Shown here: positions 11,913 through 22,824 of the stretch, one piece after another | Layout: every line of letters starts with the position of its first letter | How positions within the stretch are numbered: position 1 is the stretch's first letter | Origin: Oscheius dolichura | Lineage: Eukaryota > Nematoda > Chromadorea > Rhabditida > Rhabditidae | Length of the DNA: 64,000 nucleotides | Assembly: GCA_932521035.1 (NCBI GenBank) | Contig: OW051494.1 | Span: 6,930,001-6,994,000, forward strand | Direction: 5' to 3' | Program-made: the position numbers and the translations under genes | The notes under the pieces: model-generated | Database searches by the model: none | Seen by the model: only the letters and a program-made list of their open reading frames with translations | Told to the model about the DNA's origin: nothing

Positions 11913-13239
11913 TCATTTCCACTTCTCCATGAGAGTCTGGAAGTAGAGGTCGCCGTTGGCCTCCTCGACGACGGCCGCCTGCCGCGTGAACCGCGTCAGA
12001 TTGCTGTGATTCTTCAACATCATCAACGGAACCAACATGAAACAGATGCCGACACTCTGGGGGTATTTCGTGATGGGACCGGGAGATACTGTACCTGGTT
12101 GTAGAGGTGGGTGACGATTCGGAGAGCAACGGCTCCCCAGGAATACATTATCATGAACATGTAGAGCTTAGAGGCGAACTGGACGAGGCGGCTGACGAAG
12201 AAGAGGATGAAGATCGGGCGGAACATCCGGACCACCTGGAACGTGCGTCTTTCCTTCTTCTGGACCCGTTTCATACCATAATGTTCTCCTTACACTGGAA
12301 ACTCGTCGACAGCTCGCGGTCCTGGCTCTTCAATTGTTGTTTGGAGAGATATTGACTCAATTCCATTGCCTGAAGAATGCCACCTTTTCCCTGGGAGTTA
12401 CAGTGCCCTGCCCGATACTTGCACCCGTAAAATCTCGGCAGGACAAAGATATAAAGGCGTTGAATCAAAAAAAAAATGTTCTGCCGAGACTTTACGGGTG
12501 TGGAGACGTCGCTCCAAGTGCTAACCATGAATCCGAAAATATGAGTACAGGTGGTGATACAGTTCCAAATATTGAGGAAGAGCATATTATCAATATAGAT
12601 GAGAAGGGCCAAGTAGGATACGACATTCGGGACGACGAGCTATGAATTCCCTTTTTATTTTCACTCCTCGCGCCCGCTTACCGCGTATAATAAAATAAAG
12701 AATCGGTAGCAGGGGTTGTGGAAACTGGTCTCGTATGTTTTTATCTTGTACGTGGCCAGGAGACGCTCCATTGCGATGAGGAAGACAGAAAAGTCGACCT
12801 GGCTGACCATGGCCAGGTTAACTACGGTGAAGATGTCTCGAATGCCCGCCACAACAACTGGCAGGGGAATGGAAGCTGGAAGACTGTTCTTGGCGAGTCC
12901 CCGTGGCGCCTACCGCCTTCAATCAGGCGAATAACTACGCCGATTCCCCTCGTGAGGATGATTGTGAGCATTTCTACGAAGAAAAGTCGCAGTTGGAACC
13001 TATACCCACTAAAAATAGACCTTATTTAAGTCAACATACCTTAACAGAGGATGGAACCGGCGGGCGAATTTCGAGAGGACCATATAAGTCGGGACGAAAA
13101 TGACAGCCATAGTGTAATAGCTGAGCTCAAGGATATATGCTATAGTATTGATTTTGACCATGGTCGGGTGGGTCCGGCTGGTGGCGATGGCCATTTCTTC
13201 GGTTAAATTGAGAGTCGTCCCGAATATGCCCGTATCCAT
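11913..13239 (-). CDS. Seven-transmembrane chemoreceptor, Sra superfamily (Sre/Srab-like)
   Basis: A multi-exon GPCR, about 350 residues. It begins MDTGIFGTTLNLTEEMAIAT, an extracellular N-terminus with an N-glycosylation site. Membrane segments follow: INTIAYILELSYYTMAVIFV; FFVEMLTIILTRGIGVVIRL; then VNLAMVSQVDFSVFLIAMER leading into ERLLATYKIKTYE, the ER...YE motif typical of the nematode Sra/Srab/Srb/Sre superfamily; later LLIYIDNMLFLNIWNCITTC, the LSTSFQCKENI block seen before TM6 in this superfamily, FRPIFILFFVSRLV, and a final TM. Start 13239 has CAG two bases upstream. Introns are 35-50 bp except one of 135 bp (12391-12525), which holds a long hairpin; that intron is also an open multiple of three, so retention cannot be excluded. 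Probable role: chemosensation. The ligand and exact subfamily are undecided. Confidence 0.8.
12422..12500. ncRNA. Long intronic hairpin, candidate microRNA precursor or MITE remnant
   Basis: Arms at 12422-12444 and 12478-12500 pair over 23 positions with one mismatch-type difference and one wobble, around a 33-base loop; three more wobble pairs extend the base. Read on either strand the 5' arm begins CACCCGTAAA, so both strands carry ACCCGTA at positions 2-8, the seed of the nematode miR-51 to miR-56 family (miR-100 superfamily). It lies inside a GPCR intron about three times longer than its neighbours. The near-perfect pairing is tighter than usual for a microRNA, so a small inverted-repeat element is an equal alternative. 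Confidence 0.45.
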
Positions 13240-13844
13240 GGCTGAAAAGAGAGAAAGATGGGGGCAGCAGGGCAGCGGAGAGGAGATTGACAGGGTTTAT
13301 GACGGAAATGCGCCGATCGGATACAGATGTCAGGGGTAATTTCTAGAGTACAGCGGTGTAGGCCGGGAGGTGAAAGGTGGCTGGACGACAGATTAATTTG
13401 TTCTTTGCAAAACAGCAAAATGCAACCTTTCCAGATGGTAATAATATTACGCCAGCTAATAAGGAGTCGTAACCCGGTTGCGAAGCATACGTACTTTGAT
13501 AAAGCCTAATGGCAAAAAGGCGATTGGATTCAAAGCGCAAGAATAGACCCCTAATCCAATTATTAGTTAAATGTAGCAATGCAATCATCTGGACCAAAAG
13601 TGGAGGAGGCAATTTCCAGTTACGTGCGAATGATGTGTAGAAGCCAATAGCTTGTCCATACAACTACTAGCGATCCAAATCTTCTTGAGGAATGGTGGAG
13701 ATACGGTTATACCTCATATTATCCGCTATATCATCCAACACATCATAGCCCCTTCAGAAACCACCCGTAACATTACCACTTATAGATACAATCTTTATTC
13801 GAACACTTTTTACATATAAAAACGAGTTGATGCATCTTAATTTT
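13240..13844. other. Spacer between the GPCR start and the USP47 stop
   Basis: About 600 bp holding the GPCR promoter and the USP47 3' flank. It contains one copy of a 23 bp repeat (13686-13708) also present in a USP47 exon. An open frame at 13343-13663 lacks an ATG and looks spurious. Confidence 0.35.
13686..13708. repeat. 23 bp direct repeat, copy 1
   Basis: Identical over 23 bases to 15802-15824 (core ggaatggtggagatacggtt). Copy 2 lies in a USP47 exon and encodes TVSPPFL on the minus strand; this copy encodes the same residues in an otherwise non-coding spacer. It looks like a partial duplication of coding sequence. Confidence 0.7.
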
Positions 13845-16800
13845 TTAAACAGATGATTCTGATCTCTCTTGGACCTCATAAACTGGATTTGCTACATCAT
13901 CCTCACGATTATCTCTAAAATAATAAAAAAAATATGAATAAACAAGTTAATTCTTACCTATAATATATTAAGCGTTCTCCGTATTTTGAAAGAAATGTAT
14001 CCGGAAAGTCATTTGGTTTCTCACTGAAAAACTCGGCTATTACTGGGAGCGATGTTACAGATCCATCCGGGTAAATATAACCCCATTCCGCTGGCTATAA
14101 GGTAATCGTTATTGTACATTATCAAGAAAACCTCAGCGAGTTCAATATTTTCATATGGAATCCCGGTCATGTCTTCAATAGCTATTTTAGTAAGTTTCCA
14201 GTGACCTATTGGATCATCAGAAGTTATTAGCTCTTGCACATCGTCACTCTAGTAACCTATATTACAATGTTAATTATTATGTTACCTGTGGGTGGGATGG
14301 GTCATATTGTTGCACATTTATTATATAGCCACGATCTGCATCTAAAACAAACTTTACATTAAAAACTAGACCCAAAACCTTTGACGAATATGAGAATAAT
14401 GTCATTCCAATGTTTTCCGATTATATCATCTTTATATGGGTAGACAATATTAGTTTTATCAAGCTTAGCTATAGCGATCCTGAACAATTACGATATTTAA
14501 ATTAAAAAGCATACTGATGTGGCTCACAAACGATATTCCAATGACTACCAAGCAACTTTCGGCAACGTAATACAAATTCTCCAATCGAAGCGGTTTTGGC
14601 AACTGCAGTCTCAAAAACTTTGCCGATGGTATCCTTGCGTCTCTAAAAATATAGGCAATCCTTTAGCAATGCTTACACTTGCGTAAAAATCTCCATTGAC
14701 AACATCAATTAGCTTTTCGTTGCCCTTCAACATAGGACGAACCAACACGTCAACATTCATGGAAGAATGGAAGATTTTATCAAGGCACTGTTTTGTAGAA
14801 TACTCAATGTGTCCCCTATCGGAAAAGTCGTCCTAAAATTATGAAAATATAAACTATCACGCGTGATAAGTAAAGTTACCTTTTCATGAATATGGAGCAC
14901 TATTTGTATGGGCTGAAGTTTCAATTTATTTGCGAGCCATTTCTTAAAAATATCAGCTGACATTGTCGAATCGACAGTTAATAAATATACTATAAATGTA
15001 TGTAAAACCCTAGTGGAATAAGACAAACCTTCCTTATCACGAAGTCGATATTTCTGATCCTCACGAATAGGCGGTATGCCATATCTATTTTCTTGTGACG
15101 AATCATAATCATGCAGACGTGATCCATTATTATTATTAAGAACAGACGTCTCGGAAAAATTGGATACAGACTGAAATTGTATTTAATAATGGGAAAAATG
15201 GTACGAAAAACATACATAAGAAATATTACTATATGAATTGTTGCTCTCTTCCATACTGATATCACTTGCACTGTCATCGCTCGAAAAATCACTCAATACC
15301 ACCTCCAGCTCTTCCGCTTTACTATATTGATTTGCTGCCATGCAATCTCCTTAATTACAAGAATAGCGTTAAAGGGTATCTTTTCACAACTTTTAGAGGG
15401 GAGTCGAACTCTTAAATGCAATTCAATCTTGGTTTTGTTTAATATCTTGAAAAATAGGCTGAACTGAAATTCCTTCTCACGGTCCGCCTCAAGTGCTGGT
15501 GTGAGACGACATCCGCCATCATAGAATAGCTAAAAATCCAAAAATCTGAATAAAAAGAAACAAACATGTGGAAACTGGCTAAAGCTCAACGTTGTACTTT
15601 GACGAAAGTTTAGGTCATCGTGTAATAGTAAGAATTGGTCATCATAGCGGCCGTATGTCCGAAAGACCAATCTAGCGCTGTCTAACATTCTAGGCTCGTC
15701 CCCGAGTGTTGCTACTATAAGTTTCTTGACATCATACACCTATTCTTCATAACATTATGCATAGAACAGCCTTACCAAATTTATGTTGGCATCAATGTTC
15801 ATGAGGAATGGTGGAGATACGGTTCTTTCAAGAACATTTACAAAGGAAACATTAACGGTAAATGCACCCTCATCGGAAGCAATAGGGAATGAACGGGCTG
15901 AACACTCCTCAATTTAAAAAAAAAAGATGCTGAACCTTCTTCTTGAGGGTGCTGATAAGGAAAGTCGAATAAAAAAGTAACTTCCTTCGGTTCAGACCCT
16001 AGTTCAGCTTCTGTTAAATATGTTTCCAATTTCTATAAAAAAAATCATGTTAACATATACAGAACGGAATTTTACGTCATCATACTTGCTAGAGGGTATT
16101 TCATACATCTTCTGCTTGAACAGAATAAGTCGTAACTCCTCTTCTTTAAAATGAATATCATAAATTGATGCTCTTTCTTGGAAAAACATCAATCCCTATA
16201 TAACACATTTAAAAAAAAACTAGAATTAAACCTGTCCAATAACTTCATTAACTGTAGTCGATGTTTGCATCAATAATATTTGCTTATCTGCGCTAAGTGC
16301 GTAATTATTACAAGGAAAATTAAGCTTCAGGGTAACCTATAAATTATACATGTAGCTCAACATTGTTGTGCTTACAGTCACAATTCTTGCCTCATATTCA
16401 CGTTTCTCTCGTCTTTTCTCCTCGAGAGCGGTCCACCTATGCTTATGCTCAATGACGTGCTGAGGCAACTCGACGGTTCGCACAAACTGCTCATTTCTTT
16501 CCCTATCAATCTGAACAAGTTTTTTTTAAAAGTTTCTTTCCAACTTTTCTATACATCAGCATGTAGGCATTTGTGTTACCGCCTCGCCCATAACTTCCAC
16601 CAAAACTTCTTTCCATCTCTTCGGTGGTTGCAGTGTCCACACATGAATCATTAAAAAAATACCACTTATCTTGTTCCAAATTCCTAAACTGATCTTATAT
16701 GTAGTTCAATCGACTTACTTGATATAGGCGAAGTAATGTCCACCACTAGCATTTCCTTGATGCACCATAATTGAATAAAGCTCATAAACATATTCGCCTT

Positions 16801-18164
16801 CTTGTAAAAAGCGATCAACTTCTTCTTGTTTGATGGGCTGACCAACCGCATGTGTAATTTCAACTTCCTCTAAAAATGTGACTAAAACACCAAATATAAT
16901 ACGCTTACCTTTTATTTCTTCTTTAAGATCATTTGATATTTCCTCATTTTTTGAACGGTAAACAAACGGATTCAGATTCAACACATCAGGAAATGTCATT
17001 CTGTCATTCAACTTAAGTTTATTCATCGTATTGTAATCAAAGTCAAAGCGCTTTAGTTGCAATGTAAGTAAATAAGGAAACTGAGTGATACGCAGGCCCT
17101 AAAAAATATGATTAAACTGCTTCGTTAGAACGTACCTTATGCGCATCTCTTTTACACCCACATTCTTCACAATGATACTGGTTTGCACCATCGAGTTTCT
17201 CAGAAGTAATAAAAGCACGAAGGGCGTCTATCTTCAAAAAGGAAATGATGAGTTAATATGATGCTCTTACAACGCTTTTGTAAGTCCCCCAACCACCAAA
17301 TGATTTCAAAGCTAGAGGAAGATCAAAAAAATGATCGTTTTTGAGATTCTCTTTGCCACAGGATAGACATTTGACGAAATCTTGCATTGTTCCTCTAAAA
17401 TAAAATAGACAGGTATAATATGAAAGTACCTATATAAGTTTTCAATTAGTTTCTCGCGAGGTGTTCCTTTCCACAGTTGTTCCACTTTATCCAACATAGA
17501 TCGACGAAATTCTTGAACGTCTTGCTGATCATATGCTGAAAAATTAAAGGTAAGATTGTTTTTGAAGTATGATCTCAACTTCAGTTTTTAATCTGTATTC
17601 AGCTGTTTAGCAATGTATAAACAGATATATCAACATAGTACAGAACACACCTTCATTATTTTTCCATCCAAAACTCGCTGTCAGATCAGTAGTTTCTATG
17701 GCATCTCTGTTGATCGTTTGCAGCAATAGAAAAAGCTTTTGTATTTGGTATAGTATAGATGATTCATCTGGCTTAGCATTCTCAGCGTTATTCCACCTAG
17801 ACGGATAATTGAGCCTTTTACAAAACTTACGAATAAATGGCGTTACGAAATTCCGGTGTCATAAAAAGCGATTGAATAAGACTGTTTAAGTAGCAGGTCA
17901 TCGCCTACAAATAGCAATCACTTATAATTAATCGTACATGATTGACCTGGTTAACCAAACCAACATATTTATGACCGTTCTCATCAAGTGGACCGCGACT
18001 GACTTCTACTTCTTTAGGCGGAGGTGGAGGCGAAGGCAGTTCTCTATTTGAACCATCTGAAATCGCGACAATTAGAAATGAATACTTTGAAATCTCGTCC
18101 CATTTGCTGGAATGTCTATATCTGAAGTCTGCTCAGGAGGAGCTGCTATATCTTCTTCTATCAT
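13845..18164 (-). CDS. USP47: Ubiquitin carboxyl-terminal hydrolase USP47 homolog
   Basis: A cysteine deubiquitinase of about 1,100 residues. Start 18164 lies two bases after a CAG acceptor. An acidic/Pro-rich N-terminus (LPSPPPPPKEVEVSRGPLD) leads to the Cys box YVGLVNQAMTCYLNSLIQSL (catalytic Cys in TCYLN). Then come FRNAIYS and AIETTDLTASFGWKNNEAYD, QQDVQEF, a zinc-binding CXXC pair (VKCLSCGKE; CEECGCKRDAHKGLR), LLTLQLKRFDFDYNTMNKLK, LNDRMTFPDVLNL, and the His box MVHQGNASGGHYFAYIK followed by WYFFNDS. These blocks match human USP47 closely. C-terminal ubiquitin-like domains follow (TLGDEPRMLDSARLVF; DDPIGHWKLTKIAIEDMTG). Family roles: DNA polymerase beta stability in base-excision repair and cell adhesion. 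A 23 bp piece of one exon is repeated downstream of the stop. Confidence 0.93.
15802..15824. repeat. 23 bp direct repeat, copy 2 (inside a USP47 exon)
   Basis: Partner of the copy at 13686-13708. On the minus strand it encodes part of ERTVSPPFLMNIDANINL in USP47. Confidence 0.7.
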
Positions 18165-18680
18165 TTCTGAAATACTTCTTTACAATAGAACCTAATACTG
18201 AAAACATCGCAAACCAAAAATAACACTACACATAACACCACCAAATGACGTCAAAATTGATCTGGTTAACCAAACCACATTTGACCGAAACCGATCGTTG
18301 TGGGATCGTCTACTATGCCGGCATTTTCGTAGTTTTCAAATTTGTTTGTACTTTCTGTGTTTGTCCGTTTTGAGTCCAAAGCCCGTGGGCTTTTGCGTGT
18401 GGCTTGCCGTTTTCCCCCACTAAATGAAACTGCATTCCTTTAAAAGAATTTTGCTCAGATCCAGTGCTTTGCCCTTTTTATGTCAGCCCATGATTCACTT
18501 TCACCTAATTCCACCGTATTTCTGCGCTATGTCCGGACGCATTCTGAGCGCAGCTGTTGTTTATTGCGTCTGCCGCCAGAACAACACCTACTTTTAAACG
18601 GGGATTTATAACTGAAACTATTGTTTTTACTCTTTTATATTATGTAAATAATTTATTTATATACTTTACTTGCATGTAAT
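18165..18680. promoter_or_regulatory. Divergent spacer between USP47 and the unrecognised plus-strand gene
   Basis: A 516 bp spacer between genes transcribed away from each other, presumably both promoters. Composition is mixed, with a more GC-rich centre (18280-18600). No RNA gene, repeat or clear core-promoter motif was identified. Confidence 0.4.
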
Positions 18681-21600
18681 ATGCCTCTGAATAATGATGA
18701 ATATCTATGCGAAAAATTGATTAGCTTTCTCCCAGATAAGTCGGTACCAGAATGTGATTCCATTGAAGGTGTGAACAACTCGATTTATTTGTAAATTTTA
18801 CCATTCAGATGTTGAACGTAGGCCTAAGAAAAAGGCGAGAGCTTCTAAGTTTGATGACGATGAAGATCTTTACGATGGTGGTCAGTGACAGTTTAATAAG
18901 TTCATTTGAAGTATCTAGGTGAATTACTTTTCGGGTTTAATCTTCCCCCCGTTAAAACTGAGGTGCAATTTATCAAGGATATCGATGATGCAGAATTGCC
19001 ACCTGATAACCAGTTGCAAGTTGTACCAAATAACGGTATTTTTAAGTTTTTCCTCAAAGATTATATTGCAGATATAGTTGCATGGAAACCTACTGCAGAG
19101 TGGAAAGAAAGTCTTAAAGAAAGTGTTAACATTTTCAATTCAAGAATGTCTACAAGGCCGAGTACCACTGAAAATGATTACGATCTGATGTTGAAAGAGC
19201 TTCAAAGCGGTATTACTCTCACATAACCCTCAAAACTTCCTTATAGATCCCACATTTGAGCATTACATGGAAAAATTTACTATTCTTTGGAGATCAATAA
19301 ATAGAATTGATGATAAACAGGCTCACGATGATAGTCTTATTCTTATAACAGATAAATGCAATATCCTCAAGACGAAAAGGGATTTTGACATGGAACAAGC
19401 AGCGAAAGGTGTCCTTTTAATGTTATACTAAAAAAGAAATCTTCAGTAGTGAAATTAATTAGAAGAGATCAAAAGAAAGCTAGACAAGCGGCAAAAGAAG
19501 AACTTACAAAAGAAGGATTTGTATATAAAAAGGTATATTTAATACTTATTTTTGCCTTATATTATAGAAGAGAACACTTCGACGATCACATCATACCCTT
19601 GCAGTTGCTTCTCCTATGTCTGAAGAGCATATACAACCTCCTAAATCTCATGAAGTTGTTATTGAAACACAATATGAGAGCGACACAGATCGAGATGACG
19701 ATGTGGAAGTAACTTATAATATCACTGTAATTATAAATTTGCATAGGGTGACATGTCCTCGGGAGGTTCTGTTATTGATGAAGATTTTACTGCCGAATGG
19801 GCACCCCAAGTAGCATTACAAGAAGAAATGATAGTTGATGTCAGTTTCTTTGAATACACCCCAAATCAGGAGTTTATTTCAGGCATCCCCAGAACAACCA
19901 GATTCAGTTTCTGATCACATGGCCTCCTCGCTTTCTCCAGATCTGTATAAAAATATTCCTGAGGCCGTGATTAAGCGCGGAATAGCTCTTAATAACAATA
20001 CCCCACAGGTTGGACTTGACATAACATTATATTTTTCTCAGTTGACACAATCCACGAGCGATGCTATGATGCTAGATCAAGTTGCCAATGAAGAGTTAAT
20101 TACCAACGCTAAAAGACTTAATGAATCATCTAAAGTTGAGCCCATTTGTAGCTTAAAAAGAAAAGCGTCTGAAGAACTTCAGAATGAGGATTCAAAGAGA
20201 AAATTTGAAAGAGATGCATCTGGAGAAATTATTACAGCGTATGTGTATTCGAATTTGCTCAATTATATATATATATTTATATATATAGCTCAGAGAAAAG
20301 TACAGGCCTTAGCAGAGATGAATATGCAGCTGCAATGCAAATGGCACATGATAAGCCGGTTAATTCCAACAAAGATTTGGATGATGATATTATATGTATT
20401 GACGAAGACTCTGACCGGTAACTCGCTTCGTATATATCGTTAATATAGTTTCAGGACGCCAATTACACGGGATGCTTCCAATGAAGGGCTTATATGGTAC
20501 AGTAATACAAGGAAAAAGGCTATTTGGAGAATGCGCAATATTTCATCGGATGTGTTGCCGAAAAGTAATTAGTTTTCAAACTAAATACCTCGTGATTTAG
20601 ATACATATGTTCAGCGATTTGCTGCATATAATTTGCCACCTTTAGATTCTAATCATTTTGTTACTAATAGAGAACCTAGAAATGATGAGTACCCTATGGA
20701 AATACCATTAATATCTCAACATGAGAGGTCGTTACCACAAATCAAGAGAAGGAATAATGAGGATCGCTGTTGCATTTTCTTAGATCTAGGCCTAAAAGAT
20801 AGAAATGTACGAGAAGTTGCCATATACAAAAGTTATCCAGGATTATCAGTAAGATTTTAATTTATTTTTGCATGAATAATTTATTCAGATAGAAGATCAA
20901 CTGTTTTGTAATGATAAGAGAGATCTCACAGATAGCGAAAAGGATTATTCTGGTATTTAGAAATCATACAATTATAGGTATAATTTTAGCGAGCCATGTT
21001 ATTCCTCAATATGGAAGTGTTCCTGTCGGCAATTTTAAGTTTCCTACAGCAGATCCTTATGAAGGTCTTTATTGGCCAATTTTCCAGCCAATTGACGATA
21101 TTCCAATGGACGACAGTGATACTATGTTAGTTGTCGTTTTATCTTGAGAGTAAACATTTTTATGGTTTTAGATACAATGCCGATGTGCAGAATCAAATTG
21201 TAAACCAAACTATCTGCAACTATGTAGCTAAGCGAAATGTAGGTTTTTTGTCTTTCAAAATAGTCCCTTTTACAGCTCCTATGTGACGATGGCAGCGGAT
21301 TTTGGGAAACATCTTATAAAGAAGGTTGTAGCGTATATGACAATGAACAACGAAAAGGACCAAAAAGGGCTGGCAGATTCACAAATAGAGTGTGTTTTGC
21401 AAGAAATCTACCATCCAAAGAGTACTGCTATATTTTAAACGTAATGTATCAGATAATATTCAGAACTGAAACCCGGAACCAACGAGCAAAGGAAAACAAC
21501 AAAAGGGAGGACGAAAAATATCGCGAAGAAATTGAAAGACAAAAAGAAATTCAGAAGCAGAAGTTCTTATCTAAATATGGGAAAGAGGAACATGAAGTGC

Positions 21601-22544
21601 TTCTCAATGGAACATGTCTTGAAAAAGAGCAAATATCGGAATACAGTATTTTTGTAGTATTTCTCAAAAAACTCTTTTAGGGGATGCACGATTGTCTACA
21701 ACACTTAGTAGTCGTGTCAGATCTAGCCAGCGAGATACTTATAGCTTATCATCGGATCACTATTTGGGCAGGCGCAAGCCTAGACGATATGTTAGTTGCA
21801 TTTTAGATAAGTGATTTTCGGAATTTTTTAGCCTTCTGCTTGGTTTGAGGTTAAAGACTACGTTCCAGCCAATGATCGAAGAACTTTTCTATGTACATAC
21901 ATAAATTATTACAATAAATCTATTGTTGAAATAATGCCGGTTTGTTTATATGATTACCATAATGCCCAAGTTTTTTAAGAACCCACAAAATACGGATGTG
22001 CACAACGAAAGATACTTGCAAGCTATTGCAAACTGGACCGCAGGAGCTTTTACTGCTGCCTTAGCCTTTCAGTACGATAAATACAAAAGATTTAGCCGAA
22101 TCTCACAAGGCGGAACTATGTCACATTTTCAACTTTCAGAAAAACGTAGAAGATTCTTGGAAGAAAAGGTAAATAATTGTTGCTCTATAAAACTGTTTAT
22201 TACAGTTTTCTCGAGGAGCGACGATTAAATTGAAAGACCTTGAAGCTTTATGCAAAATGGAACCATGGGAATTGGAATACTGGCCTTTAATTTGGGATAG
22301 TCTCTCTTCTATTTACAAAAAAATGCGTAAGTTCTTAATTATCTGTCATTAATATATATAATAGCACCCCTCTCTCATTTGGTGCCATTTATTCGTGATG
22401 AAATAGATGCTGCGTTTAATTCAATTGCTAAGGCGGATCACCGCCGTGAATACTTTTCGAGGTAAGTGTTGACAAGTTCTTGTGTGCAACCAAATGTTTA
22501 TTTCCAGATATACCGCACGCAAGAATAGCTACTTGCAAAATTAG
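18681..22544 (+). CDS. Unrecognised multi-exon protein, nuclear-looking
   Basis: About a dozen or more exons joined by 35-50 bp introns, ending SRYTARKNSYLQN. I do not recognise the family. In order: MPLNNDEYLCEKLISFLPDK; a basic then acidic tract RPKKKARASKFDDDEDLYDG (NLS-like); a structured block GIFKFFLKDYIADIVAWKP; basic KLIRRDQKKARQAAKEEL; a Ser/Asp-rich segment (YESDTDRDDDVEV); SLKRKASEELQNEDSKRKFE; DLDDDIICIDEDSD, a SUMO-interaction-like hydrophobic core in acid; DRCCIFLDLGLKDRNVREVA; a CRCAESNCKPNYLQLC cysteine cluster; a coiled coil (RAKENNKREDEKYREEIERQ); and a conserved-looking C-terminus with WFEVKDYVPANDRRTF and LEALCKMEPWELEYWPLIWD. The NLS-like and SIM-like motifs suggest a chromatin or genome-maintenance role, but that is inference. 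Some exon joins near 19500-19850 are unsure. Confidence 0.7.
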
Positions 22545-22824
22545 CATGGTTGACTAAACTAAGCTAATACGTCTGCATAAGATGAAACCTAGTTTATACC
22601 GTTTCTATCTTTGATTTTTTTTGTCTATATTGAAATTAATAAAAATTGAGAATTCTATTTTTTAGCACCATTAAATAACGGTAATATATTTATTATAAGA
22701 CTACGCAAGTCTGACAACCCTCTGCTTAAAAAACGCATTTTGTGACCGCCCAGTAAACGGGACCCGAAAAAAGTCATGAAATGAGATATGTGTTATGAGC
22801 TGAAGTGAAAGTAATGGAAGAAAA

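Noticed and set aside
13343-13663. A 106-codon minus-strand frame upstream of the GPCR
   Set aside because: No ATG at its start, no splice-site context, and no protein pattern; most likely chance.
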